Shown here: piece by piece, positions 1-7,633 of the stretch
How the letters are laid out: every line of letters begins with the position of its first letter
Position numbering within the stretch: the stretch's first letter is position 1
Source: CAVRZR01 sp964354215
Lineage (GTDB): Bacteria > Actinomycetota > Coriobacteriia > Anaerosomatales > CAVRZR01
Assembly (NCBI GenBank): GCA_964354215.1
Contig: CAYGYT010000020.1
Span: forward strand, 1-35,129
Length of the DNA: 35,129 bases
Direction of reading: 5' to 3'
Program-made: the position numbers and the translations under genes
Notes under the pieces: model-generated
Seen by the model: the letters and a program-made list of their open reading frames with translations, nothing else
Databases searched by the model: none
Told to the model about the DNA's origin: nothing

Positions 1-60
1 GGTCCGGAAGGAAGCAGCCATAAGCGGCCCCTGACGAGCGTCCGGGCCCGCTCGGGGCGC
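1..60 (+). ncRNA. ffs: Signal recognition particle RNA (4.5S type), 3' part only
   Basis: The window opens inside the SRP RNA. Bases 1-19 match the universally conserved domain IV hairpin: a GGTCC stem strand, a GGAA tetraloop and the asymmetric-loop segment GGAAGCAGCC that binds the Ffh M domain. The 5' half of the RNA lies before the window. The 3' end is not marked by a clear signal, so 60 is approximate; GC-rich sequence continues to about 68. The RNA works with Ffh and FtsY in co-translational targeting to the membrane. Its position just ahead of dnaX is common in Gram-positive genomes. Confidence 0.88.
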
Positions 61-102
61 TCTCGGGCAGATGCCGCTGCGGTCGCCGTCACAGGCGCCC
101 CG

Positions 103-108
103 TATACT
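103..108 (+). promoter_or_regulatory. Candidate -10 box for dnaX
   Basis: TATACT lies 32 bases before the ATG at 140 and is a near-perfect sigma-70 type -10 hexamer. No convincing -35 is visible 16-18 bases upstream. If it is used, an in-frame start at 71 would lie upstream of the promoter, which supports the start at 131 or 140. Confidence 0.4.
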
Positions 109-139
109 CTTCGCGAAGACACTCTCTCGGATGGATCCG

Positions 140-1993
140 ATGGCCCGCACCTCCCTGTACCGCACGTATCGGCCGCAGACGTTCGACGACGTTGTCGGCC
201 AGTCGCACGTCACTCGAACGCTGCGCAACGCGGTCGCCGAGGGCATGGTCGCCCACGCCTACCTGTTCACCGGGCCTCGTGGCACCGGTAAGACGACCGT
301 GGCCCGCATTCTCGCCAAGGCACTCGAGTGCGAGAAGGGCCCAACGCCCGAGCCCGACGGAACGTGCGAAGCGTGTATCGAGATCGCCGAGGGACGCCAT
401 CCGGACGTGTTCGAGCTCGACGCAGCCTCGCGCACGCAGGTTGATGTCGTGCGCGAAGAGATCATCGGCCGACTTGCTTACGCTCCGTCGCGCGGCCGCT
501 GGAAGGTCTACATCATCGACGAGGTGCATATGCTCTCGATCTCGTCGTTCAACGCGCTGCTCAAGAGCATCGAAGAGCCGCCCCCCCACGTGATCTTCAT
601 CCTGTGCACGACGCACCCGCACAAGGTGCCCGAGACGATCCAGTCCCGCTGCCAGCGCTTCGATTTCCGACGCATCGGCGTGGAGCACCTCGTTGAACGC
701 CTTCGCTTCATCGCGGATGCTGAGAGCATCACCGTGGCCGATTCGGCGCTCTCGCTCATCGCCAAGCATGCGGCGGGCGGGATGCGGGACGCCATCGCCA
801 CCCTCGAGCAGCTTGCGGCGTTCACCGGCGACCAGATAACCCTCGACGACGTTGAGGGGCTGCTCGGCGAAGTCGACCGCGCACTTCTCTTCGAAGCAGC
901 CGACCTCGTCGCACGTCGCGACATCGCGGGCTCATTCCGGTTCGTTGCCCGCCTCACCGAGAGCGGCGCTGATCTCGCCGAGTTCGTGCGAAGCTTCACT
1001 GGCCACGTCCGCGACCTCTACGTCGCCCAGGCGGTCGGCGACGCCACCGGCATCGTGGACACAACGTCGGAAGACCTCGCCCGCTTGACCTCGCAGGCCG
1101 CGGCCTTCGGGGCGGACCGGCTTGGCCGCTTGCTCGACGTGCTCGCCGAGCTCGCCTCTGAGATGCGGTGGTCTTCGGACCCGCGGCTTTCGCTCGAGGT
1201 AGCTTTCACGCGTCTCGCGCGCCCCCAAGGCGAACTCACGCTCGAGGCGCTCGCCGAGCGGCTGGAAGTACTCGAACTTGGCGGAGTCACTGCTTCCGCT
1301 GCACCAGTTCCGCCGGTCGCTGCGGCCGAAGCGACTCGGGCCCCGGTGTCCACAAGCGGCGATGCGCCGAAGGCCCCGGTTGCGAGCAGCGCCCCGGACG
1401 AGCCCGCACCCGCGACGCCTCCTGCCTCGGCGCCTCCCGCCATCGCGTCGACCCCCTCTGTCGAGCGCGTGCAGATCTACGAACCACAACCCTCGCCGAA
1501 GCTCGATCGTGCGCGTGTGAAGCGCGCCTGGCCTGCGGTCGTGGCCGAAGTGCACAAGCAGAAGCCCGCGCGCGCGACGACGTTCGTGAACACGGAGGTG
1601 GACGTCGACTCGGACGGTCTGACCCTCGTGATCGAGTTCCCGCGCGAGGAAGCGTTCACTATCAAGCTCGCCGATGAGCCGGACACACGCCAGCTTCTCA
1701 AGCGCGCTCTGGCGGTCGTTCTCGGCAGTGCGCCGCCGTTCCGCTTCCAGCTGGGACGCGGCGCCCCACAGCAGATGCCGGGACCGGAGGTTCCTCGGCG
1801 TACCGACGTGCCACCGGCGACGGTTCCCGACGAGACGACCACTGCGCCCGGCGACACGGGCGCGTTTCCCCGCGTGAGCGCTCCGCCGCCCGAGCCTGCC
1901 GACGACGTGGAACGGCTGCTCATGCACGGGCTCGGCGCCGAGATCATCGGCGAGCACGTCCACGAATCACCCGACTGGAAGGACGAACAGTGA
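140..1993 (+). CDS. dnaX: DNA polymerase III subunit gamma/tau
   Basis: This is the clamp-loader ATPase that loads the beta clamp onto DNA and ties together the replicative polymerases. The protein from ATG 140 has about 617 residues. An AAA+ module has Walker A GPRGTGKT (residues 45-52), a DEVHML Walker B and the QSRCQ sensor region. A Pro/Ala-rich linker (roughly 400-480) precedes the C-terminal domain. The zinc-binding loop keeps Cys64, Cys76 and Cys79, but Asp73 sits where the fourth Cys is expected. ATG 131 is an alternative start; an in-frame ATG at 71 is unlikely because it adds non-conserved residues. The stop overlaps the next gene by 4 bases. I see no A-rich slippery site for a gamma product. 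Confidence 0.96.
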   Translation: MARTSLYRTYRPQTFDDVVGQSHVTRTLRNAVAEGMVAHAYLFTGPRGTGKTTVARILAKALECEKGPTPEPDGTCEACIEIAEGRHPDVFELDAASRTQVDVVREEIIGRLAYAPSRGRWKVYIIDEVHMLSISSFNALLKSIEEPPPHVIFILCTTHPHKVPETIQSRCQRFDFRRIGVEHLVERLRFIADAESITVADSALSLIAKHAAGGMRDAIATLEQLAAFTGDQITLDDVEGLLGEVDRALLFEAADLVARRDIAGSFRFVARLTESGADLAEFVRSFTGHVRDLYVAQAVGDATGIVDTTSEDLARLTSQAAAFGADRLGRLLDVLAELASEMRWSSDPRLSLEVAFTRLARPQGELTLEALAERLEVLELGGVTASAAPVPPVAAAEATRAPVSTSGDAPKAPVASSAPDEPAPATPPASAPPAIASTPSVERVQIYEPQPSPKLDRARVKRAWPAVVAEVHKQKPARATTFVNTEVDVDSDGLTLVIEFPREEAFTIKLADEPDTRQLLKRALAVVLGSAPPFRFQLGRGAPQQMPGPEVPRRTDVPPATVPDETTTAPGDTGAFPRVSAPPPEPADDVERLLMHGLGAEIIGEHVHESPDWKDEQ

Positions 1994-2301
1994 ACATCAA
2001 CAACATCATGAAGCAGGCGCAGAAGATGCAGGCCGGCATGGCCAAGGTACAGGAAGAGCTCAAGGACGAGCGCGTGGAGGCCTCGGCCGGCGGGGGAACG
2101 GTCAAGGTCGTCATGAGCGGCGACATGCAGGTCATCTCGGTCACGATCGATCCGGCCGCGGTCGATCCGGAGGACGTGGAGCTCCTGCAGGACATGGCAG
2201 CCGCGGCCATGAACGAGGCGGTGCGCATGGCCCAAGAGGTCGCGGCACAGAAGATGGCGGCGGTGACCGGCGGGATGAACATCCCCGGCCTCGGCATCTA
2301 G
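1990..2301 (+). CDS. ybaB: Nucleoid-associated protein, YbaB/EbfC family
   Basis: This 103-residue protein belongs to the YbaB/EbfC family of small dimeric DNA-binding proteins. Its sequence has the family layout: an N-terminal helix rich in Met and Gln (MKQAQKMQAGMAKVQEEL), a central beta-sheet with VSVTIDP-like residues, and a C-terminal helix (AAAAMNEAVRMAQE). The GTG start at 1990 overlaps the dnaX stop as GTGA, so the two are probably translationally coupled. The order dnaX-ybaB-recR is one of the best-conserved bacterial gene strings and supports the call. Its exact role, in nucleoid structure or recombinational repair, is not settled for the family. Confidence 0.95.
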   Translation: MNINNIMKQAQKMQAGMAKVQEELKDERVEASAGGGTVKVVMSGDMQVISVTIDPAAVDPEDVELLQDMAAAAMNEAVRMAQEVAAQKMAAVTGGMNIPGLGI

Positions 2302-2304
2302 CGC

Positions 2305-2901
2305 ATGCGCTACGCGCCTTCGATCGAGCGGCTGCTCGAGGAACTCGAGCGCCTGCCGGGCATCGGCCCCAAGTCCGCGCAGCGCATCGCGTACTACGTC
2401 CTGCGCACCGACGCCGACTCGGCGCAACGCCTCGCCGACGCGATCGTTGAGGTCAAGCGCACCATCCACTTCTGTCCCCGCTGCTTCAACTTCGCGCAAG
2501 GCGAGCTGTGCGGCGTGTGCGCCGACCCGGAGCGCGATACGAGCATCATCTGCGTCGTGGAGGAGCCGAGAGACGTCGTCGCAGTCGAGCGGACAGGCGA
2601 GTTCTCGGGCATCTACCACGTGCTTCACGGGGCGATATCGCCCATCGACGGCATCGGCCCGGATCAACTGCGGATGCGCGAACTGATAGAGCGCTTGGGC
2701 GACGAATCCATCGCCGAGGTGCTGATAGCCACTAACCCGAACGTGGAGGGCGAGACCACGGCGCTCTACCTCGCGCGCCTCATCAAGCCGCTCGGCATCC
2801 GCGTGACGCGCATCGCCTCGGGGCTTCCTGTCGGAGGCGATCTGGAGTATGCCGACGAGGTGACGCTCGGCCGCGCTCTCCAGGCGCGCCGCGAGCTCTA
2901 A
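2305..2901 (+). CDS. recR: Recombination mediator RecR
   Basis: RecR (198 residues) forms a ring that, with RecF and RecO, loads RecA at single-strand gaps. The sequence shows the N-terminal helix-hairpin-helix (LPGIGPKSAQRIAYYVL), a C4 zinc finger (CPRCFNFAQGELCGVC), and a Toprim domain beginning ICVVEEPRDVVAVE and including ATNPNVEGETTALYL. The C-terminal stretch GLPVGGDLEYADEVTLGRAL is also typical. Length is normal for the family. ATG 2305 follows the ybaB stop by 3 bases, so it sits in the same operon. Confidence 0.97.
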   Translation: MRYAPSIERLLEELERLPGIGPKSAQRIAYYVLRTDADSAQRLADAIVEVKRTIHFCPRCFNFAQGELCGVCADPERDTSIICVVEEPRDVVAVERTGEFSGIYHVLHGAISPIDGIGPDQLRMRELIERLGDESIAEVLIATNPNVEGETTALYLARLIKPLGIRVTRIASGLPVGGDLEYADEVTLGRALQARREL

Positions 2902-3077
2902 CCAGCGTCGCGCACCCGTCCGTTCCACGCATCACTCGGCGCGCAGCGAGCTGGCAGTATCTGCCTACCGTTCACCGATTGTGCACAGCCGCTCGCCGCT
3001 GGAAGCAGGCGGTATGCAGGCCCGCACCGAACGTCTCCGTATCCTTGTGTGACCCACCCGCCGCCCGCCGGGTCAGG

Positions 3078-3083
3078 TACACT
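3078..3083 (+). promoter_or_regulatory. Candidate -10 box for the por operon
   Basis: TACACT lies about 50 bases before the first por ATG (3134), inside the 232-base gap after recR. No good -35 is visible. The same hexamer occurs upstream of lysC and of the NRAMP-like gene. The rest of the gap (2902-3133) holds no gene that I can support. Confidence 0.35.
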
Positions 3084-3133
3084 CTGTTCCCCCGTCGGAA
3101 CCGCGGGTGACTCCAGGCAAGAGAGGAGACCGC

Positions 3134-3706
3134 ATGCAGGAACTCACTGAGATTCGCTGGCATGCGCGCGCCGGACAGGGCGCGGTGACGGCAGCCAAGC
3201 TCGTCGCCGAGACCGCCCTCGAGCTCGACCGGTACATGCAGGCCATGCCCGAGTACGGGCCTGAGCGCATGGGCGCGCCGATCCAAGCATTCACGCGGAT
3301 CAGCGAAGAGCCGATCGAGATCCACAACAACATCGAGAACCCGAGCGTGGTCGTCGTGCTCGATGAGACCCTCCTGAGCTTCGTCCCGGTGACCAAGGGC
3401 CTGACCAAGGGCGGCGCGGTCATCGTTAACACCTGCAGTCCTCCCGGGCAACTGCGCGGCGCCCTCAAGGTCGAGGGAGGCCACGTCGCCAGCATCGACG
3501 CGTCCGGCATTGCTATGGAGACGCTCAAGCGCGACATGCCCAACACGCCGATGATCGGCGCGCTGGCCCGCGTGACGGGCCTGTTCACGCTCGACCAGGT
3601 CCGCGATCACGTCGCGAAGACCTTCGGCAAGAAGTTCGCGCAAGACGTCATCGACGCGAACCTCGCGGCCGTGACCCGGGCGTACGAGGAGGTGCAGGTC
3701 GCGTGA
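3134..3706 (+). CDS. porG: 2-oxoacid:ferredoxin oxidoreductase, gamma subunit (pyruvate type likely)
   Basis: This is the gamma domain of a four-subunit CoA-dependent 2-oxoacid:ferredoxin oxidoreductase, which oxidises pyruvate or a related acid to acyl-CoA, CO2 and reduced ferredoxin. The hallmark WHARAGQGAVTAAKLVAE lies at the N terminus, followed by MPEYGPERMGAPIQAF and a later NTPMIGALARVTGL segment. The protein has 190 residues. I chose ATG 3134 because AGGAG lies at 3124-3128, 5 bases upstream; an in-frame GTG at 3107 lacks such a site. The stop overlaps the delta-subunit start by 4 bases. Substrate specificity cannot be read from this subunit alone. Confidence 0.93.
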   Translation: MQELTEIRWHARAGQGAVTAAKLVAETALELDRYMQAMPEYGPERMGAPIQAFTRISEEPIEIHNNIENPSVVVVLDETLLSFVPVTKGLTKGGAVIVNTCSPPGQLRGALKVEGGHVASIDASGIAMETLKRDMPNTPMIGALARVTGLFTLDQVRDHVAKTFGKKFAQDVIDANLAAVTRAYEEVQVA

Positions 3707-4023
3707 AGTGGGACATCAGCAAGATAGATACGTGGCAGGCCGAGGAGTTCCCTCGCGGCGCCTGCATCCCGGAGTCCGGCAACTCCCAGTACTACATCAC
3801 CGGCGGGTGGCGCAGCGAGCGCCCGTACCGCTCGGACGAGAAGTGCACGCAGTGCCTGCTGTGCTGGGTCTTCTGCCCCGACACCTCCGTCAACGTCGAG
3901 GATGAGAAGGTCACCACGTTCGACCTGGACCACTGCAAGGGCTGCGGTGTGTGCGCCAACGAGTGCCCCGCCGACGCCATCACCATGGTGCCCGAGGGCT
4001 GCGAACTGCCGGAGGGGATCTAG
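3703..4023 (+). CDS. porD: 2-oxoacid:ferredoxin oxidoreductase, delta subunit (2x[4Fe-4S] ferredoxin)
   Basis: This 106-residue iron-sulfur subunit passes electrons from the catalytic subunits to external ferredoxin. Two cysteine motifs each bind a [4Fe-4S] cluster: CTQCLLCWVFCP and CKGCGVCANECP. The N-terminal part (residues 1-45) containing SGNSQYYITGGWRSERPY is typical of PorD. The GTG start overlaps the gamma-subunit stop (GTGA), and the alpha subunit begins directly after the stop, so the three are tightly coupled. Confidence 0.94.
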   Translation: MKWDISKIDTWQAEEFPRGACIPESGNSQYYITGGWRSERPYRSDEKCTQCLLCWVFCPDTSVNVEDEKVTTFDLDHCKGCGVCANECPADAITMVPEGCELPEGI

Positions 4024-5211
4024 ATGCCTGAGCAGAAGACCATCGCCATTACCGGCAACATCATGGTGGCCGACGCGATGCGCCAGTGCGCGCCGGACGT
4101 CATGGCCGCCTATCCCATCACGCCGCAGACGACCATCGTCGAGGAGTTCGCGAAGTACGTGGCGCAGGGCCGCGTGCACACCGAGTACGTCACGGTCGAG
4201 TCCGAGCACTCGGCGATGAGCGCGTGCGTCGGCGCCTCGGCGGCAGGGGCCCGCGTCATGACCGCGACCTCGAGCCAGGGTCTCGCGCTCATGTGGGAGG
4301 AGCTGCACATCGCCGCCGGCATGCGGCTGCCAATCGTCATGGCCAATGCGAACCGGGCGCTCTCGGCGCCGATCAACATCCACTGCGACCACTCCGACGT
4401 CATGGGCGCGCGCGATACGGGCTGGATCATCCTGTTCGCCGAGACGGCGCAGGAGGCCTACGACAACACGATCATGGCGTGCCGAATTGCCGAGCACCCC
4501 GACGTGCTGTTGCCGGTCATGAGCTGCCTCGACGGCTTCATCACCACGCACTCGATCGACCGCGCCGAGGTTATGGACGACGCGACCGTGAAGGCGTTCG
4601 TCGGCGACTACCACCCCGAGAATGCGCTGCTCGATGTCGAGAACCCGGTCAGCCACGGCAACTTCGCCGGACTGGGTGGACCGTACTTCGAGTTCAAGAA
4701 GTCGCAGCGCAACGCGATCGATCGCTCCGCCGCTGTCATCCGCGATGTGGCCGACGAGTGGTCGACGATCTGCGGTCGGCCCTTCGGCATGATCGAGGGC
4801 TGGGGTATGGAAGACGCCGACCTGGCGATCGTCGTTATCGGATCGACCGCCGGGAACGCGCGCCACGTCGCGCGCGAGCTGCGCGACCAGGGCGCTCGCG
4901 TAGGCGTGCTCAAGGTCCGCGTCTTCCGGCCGTTCCCGTTCGTCGAGATCGCAGCGGCTCTGTCAGGCTGCAAGGCCGTCGCCGTGCTGGACCGCTCTGA
5001 GTCGTTCGGCGCCGAGGGCGGCCCGCTGTTCCTCGAGGTCAAGAGCGCGCTCTACGACGCCGAGAATCGCGTACCGGTGATCGACTACATCTACGGTCTT
5101 GGCGGGAGCGACGTGAAGCTCGACCACATCCGTCAGGTCTACAGCGACCTGTCCGACCTCGCCGACGGGGTCCAGCAGCCCGGTCGGCTCGTCTACCTCG
5201 GAACCCGGTAG
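4024..5211 (+). CDS. porA: 2-oxoacid:ferredoxin oxidoreductase, alpha subunit (pyruvate type likely)
   Basis: This 395-residue subunit carries the pyrimidine-binding and transketolase C-terminal domains of the thiamine-dependent oxidoreductase. Recognisable segments are the N-terminal GNIMVADAMRQCAPDVMAAYPITPQT, the SEHSAMSACVGASAAGAR block, and ATSSQGLALMWEELHIAAG. ALSAPINIHCDHSDVMGARD resembles archaeal-type pyruvate:ferredoxin oxidoreductases. The transketolase C-like domain follows from about residue 260 (AIVVIGSTAGNARHVARELR). The start follows the delta-subunit stop with no gap. I favour pyruvate from overall resemblance to PorA; 2-oxoisovalerate or another oxoacid is possible. Confidence 0.93.
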   Translation: MPEQKTIAITGNIMVADAMRQCAPDVMAAYPITPQTTIVEEFAKYVAQGRVHTEYVTVESEHSAMSACVGASAAGARVMTATSSQGLALMWEELHIAAGMRLPIVMANANRALSAPINIHCDHSDVMGARDTGWIILFAETAQEAYDNTIMACRIAEHPDVLLPVMSCLDGFITTHSIDRAEVMDDATVKAFVGDYHPENALLDVENPVSHGNFAGLGGPYFEFKKSQRNAIDRSAAVIRDVADEWSTICGRPFGMIEGWGMEDADLAIVVIGSTAGNARHVARELRDQGARVGVLKVRVFRPFPFVEIAAALSGCKAVAVLDRSESFGAEGGPLFLEVKSALYDAENRVPVIDYIYGLGGSDVKLDHIRQVYSDLSDLADGVQQPGRLVYLGTR

Positions 5212-5223
5212 GAAGGAGGATCG

Positions 5224-6153
5224 ATGCCAAACCTCAAGGAACTCACGCACCGTGAAGACCGTCTCGCCGGCGGCCACCGCCTCTGTGCGGGCTGCGGCGC
5301 CTCGATCGCTGTTCGGCAGATCCTCCTCGCTGCGGGAGAGGAGCCGATCGTCTCGGGATGCGCGACGGGATGCCTCGAGGTCTCGACGACCATCTACCCG
5401 TACACGTCGTGGCGCACGCCGTTCATCCACAACGCATTCGAGAATTCCTCGGCGACCATCTCGGGTGTCGAGGCGGCCTTCAAGGGTCTCAAGCGCGCGG
5501 GCAAGATACCTGCCGACAAGAAGGTGAAGTTCGTGGCCTTCGGTGGCGATGGCGGGACGTACGACATCGGTCTGCAGGCGCTCTCGGGCGCGATGGAGCG
5601 CGGGCACGACATGGTGTACGTCTGCTACGACAACGGCGCGTACATGAACACCGGCATCCAGCGCTCCTCGGCGACACCGCGTGGCGCGTGGGCAACGACC
5701 GCCGAGGTCGGCAAGGCGCAGCAGGGCAAGATACAGCGGCGCAAGGACCTCACGTCGATCATCGCCGATCACGGCGTCCCGTACGCCGCGCAGGCCTCAA
5801 TCAGCCACTGGAAGGACCTCACGAACAAGGCCGAGAAGGCGTTCGCGATCGAAGGCCCTGCGTTCCTGAACGTGCTGGCGACCTGCCCCCGTGGTTGGCG
5901 CACGCCGTACAACAAGTCGGTCGAGATCGCCAAGACGGCGGTGCAGACCCGCTGGTGGCCGCTGTTCGAGGTCGAGAACGGCGAGTGGCGTCTCACGCAG
6001 AAGGTCATGAACCCGAAGCCGGTCGAGGACTTCTTCAAGCCGCAGGGACGCTTCAAGCACCTCTTCAAGCCGGAGAACGCGGAGCTTCTTGCTGCGATCC
6101 AGGCCGACGTCGACGCATACTGGGGCTACCTCACGAAGCGCTGCGGCGAGTAG
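5224..6153 (+). CDS. porB: 2-oxoacid:ferredoxin oxidoreductase, beta subunit (TPP-binding)
   Basis: This 309-residue subunit binds thiamine diphosphate and a [4Fe-4S] cluster. The TPP/Mg motif is GDGGTYDIGLQALSGAMERG, followed by YDNGAYMNTGIQRS. Cluster ligands are the CAGCG pair near residue 20, a Cys in SGCATGCLE and the later Cys in LATCPRGWR. AGGAGG lies just before ATG 5224 and matches the ribosome site well. It closes the gamma-delta-alpha-beta operon, and a strong hairpin follows at 6200-6227. Acetyl-CoA and reduced ferredoxin would be the products if pyruvate is the substrate. Confidence 0.95.
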   Translation: MPNLKELTHREDRLAGGHRLCAGCGASIAVRQILLAAGEEPIVSGCATGCLEVSTTIYPYTSWRTPFIHNAFENSSATISGVEAAFKGLKRAGKIPADKKVKFVAFGGDGGTYDIGLQALSGAMERGHDMVYVCYDNGAYMNTGIQRSSATPRGAWATTAEVGKAQQGKIQRRKDLTSIIADHGVPYAAQASISHWKDLTNKAEKAFAIEGPAFLNVLATCPRGWRTPYNKSVEIAKTAVQTRWWPLFEVENGEWRLTQKVMNPKPVEDFFKPQGRFKHLFKPENAELLAAIQADVDAYWGYLTKRCGE

Positions 6154-6199
6154 CAGCCGTTCAGTCGTTCGGTACATCAGCTGGCACGTGTGCGCATAC

Positions 6200-6227
6200 G
6201 CGGACCCCGCCCGGCGGCGGGGTCCGC
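6200..6227 (+). terminator. Hairpin terminator of the por operon
   Basis: A perfect 12-bp stem (6200-6211 with 6216-6227) closes a 4-base CGGC loop, 46 bases after the porB stop. No U-tract follows, as is common for hairpin terminators of high-GC actinobacteria. It separates the por operon from the HD-GYP gene. Confidence 0.7.
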
Positions 6228-6294
6228 TCGCGACAGACGTCCGCGACGGAGCGAGCGCCCACGGGCGTGTCTGGGGGCATATCCGGCGATGCAG

Positions 6295-6300
6295 TAGAAT
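6295..6300 (+). promoter_or_regulatory. Candidate -10 box for the GAF/HD-GYP gene
   Basis: TAGAAT lies 15 bases before the ATG at 6316 and 36 bases before the in-frame ATG at 6337. If it is used, the 6316 start would have almost no leader, so 6337 deserves consideration. No clear -35 is visible. Confidence 0.3.
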
Positions 6301-6315
6301 CGCCCCAGACGCCCC

Positions 6316-7461
6316 ATGCGAGATGCTCCCAACGACATGTTTGCGGGATCCGATGCGGAACCTTCCGCCGCCGAGCGCACCGCTCGCGAGCTCGCACTTC
6401 TGTACGAGGTCAGTCGTGACCTCGGCTCGTCCCTCGATCTCGACGACGTTCTGGACGCGCTTCTCGACGCGTCGCTGCGGCTGGCCGCAGCACCGCTCGG
6501 CTACGTGGTGCTCCGCGACCGCGAGTCGGGGACCCAGTTCCTGCGCTGCACGCGAGGCATCGGACACGCCGCGGCGCGAGGGCGCCGCTCCTCGATCGCC
6601 GATTGGGTGCTCGAGCAGGGGCGGCCGCTCGTGGTGAACGCGTCCGAGTCGAATGACGCGAGCGGCGACTCCGTGACAGGTGCCGCCGCCGCTGTCGGCG
6701 TACCCCTCGTGTCGGCGGCGGGCGTCATCGGTGTCGTTGTCGTCGCCGACGACGCCACCGACCGACATTTCGGGGCGGACGAGGTACGCTTGCTCGCGAC
6801 GGCCGCGAACCACGGTGCCAGTGCGGTCGCCAACGCGGAGCTCTACGCGTCGCTTCAAGAGGCGTACCTCACCACGGTGCGGTCGCTCGCGGCGGCGATC
6901 GACGCCAAGGACACCTACACGCGCGGGCACTCGGACCGTGTCGCGAGGCTGGCCGGGCTCGTCGGTGAGTGGATCGGCCTTTCGCACGACCAGCTGCTCG
7001 CTCTCGAACTTGCGGCGTACCTACACGATATCGGCAAGATCGGCATCGCCGAGGGCGTGCTCCGCAAGCCGGGTCGGCTCGATGAGGTCGAGACCGAGCA
7101 GATGCACGAGCATCCGCTCATAGGCGCGACGATTCTCGAGCCCGTCTCGTTCCCGTGGGAGATCACGCCGATCGTGCGCCACCACCACGAGCGATGGGAC
7201 GGCTCGGGGTACCCGGCGGGCCTTGCTGGCGACGAGATCCCGCTGCTCGCGCGCATCATGTCTGTTGCCGACTCCCACGAAGCGATGGTCTCGGAGCGGC
7301 CCTACCGTGCCGGGATGTCCGAGCGCGACGCGCTCGCGGAACTCCGACGCTGCGCGGGAACGCAATTCGACGAGCGCATTGTCCACCTGTTCTGCGAGGC
7401 CATGCGCCAGCGAGGCATCGACGACACGTCTGCTCGGCAGACGCACGGCCGCGGGTCTTGA
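6316..7461 (+). CDS. GAF domain / HD-GYP domain phosphodiesterase
   Basis: The protein (381 residues) probably hydrolyses cyclic di-GMP in response to a ligand bound by its GAF domain. Residues about 25-165 form a GAF domain starting with ELALLYEVSRDLGSSLDLDDVL. An HD-GYP domain follows, with DAKDTYTRGHSDRVARLAG, the metal-binding HD pair at His237-Asp238 (LHDIGKIG), VRHHHERWDGSGYP with the GYP element from Asp295, and SVADSHEAM. The key residues are intact. No transmembrane segment is seen, so it should be cytoplasmic. It stands alone, between the por terminator and lysC. Neither possible start (6316 or 6337) has a clear ribosome site. Confidence 0.9.
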   Translation: MRDAPNDMFAGSDAEPSAAERTARELALLYEVSRDLGSSLDLDDVLDALLDASLRLAAAPLGYVVLRDRESGTQFLRCTRGIGHAAARGRRSSIADWVLEQGRPLVVNASESNDASGDSVTGAAAAVGVPLVSAAGVIGVVVVADDATDRHFGADEVRLLATAANHGASAVANAELYASLQEAYLTTVRSLAAAIDAKDTYTRGHSDRVARLAGLVGEWIGLSHDQLLALELAAYLHDIGKIGIAEGVLRKPGRLDEVETEQMHEHPLIGATILEPVSFPWEITPIVRHHHERWDGSGYPAGLAGDEIPLLARIMSVADSHEAMVSERPYRAGMSERDALAELRRCAGTQFDERIVHLFCEAMRQRGIDDTSARQTHGRGS

Positions 7462-7566
7462 GTCGCGTCGGCCCGGTCGTGTCGCAGAGGCCTGATGCCG
7501 CCGCGTGGACTGCGGGAATCTGAGTCACCGATTCGGCCTCGTACCTGCGCCTTCACGTCTCGCCGA

Positions 7567-7575
7567 TGCTACACT
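7567..7575 (+). promoter_or_regulatory. Candidate extended -10 promoter of lysC-asd
   Basis: TGC followed by TACACT makes an extended -10 element about 59 bases before the lysC ATG. No -35 is evident, which an extended -10 can tolerate. I looked for a lysine riboswitch in 7462-7633 and saw none. Confidence 0.4.
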
Positions 7576-7633
7576 AGTCCGCACTGGTCAGGGCAGCTGC
7601 GTGGGTTGCACGGATCATCGAGGGAAGAGCGGA

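Noticed and set aside
1477..2928. Long minus-strand open frame (483 codons) opposite dnaX, ybaB and recR
   Set aside because: It is antisense to three certain genes; GC-rich third positions keep the opposite strand open. The translation is Arg/His/Asp-rich with no known motif.
3607..4866. Long minus-strand open frame (419 codons) opposite the por operon
   Set aside because: It mirrors porD and porA codons, has no family resemblance and no ribosome site.
7462..7633. Lysine riboswitch before lysC
   Set aside because: No conserved lysine-aptamer elements or multi-helix arrangement could be found in 172 bases.
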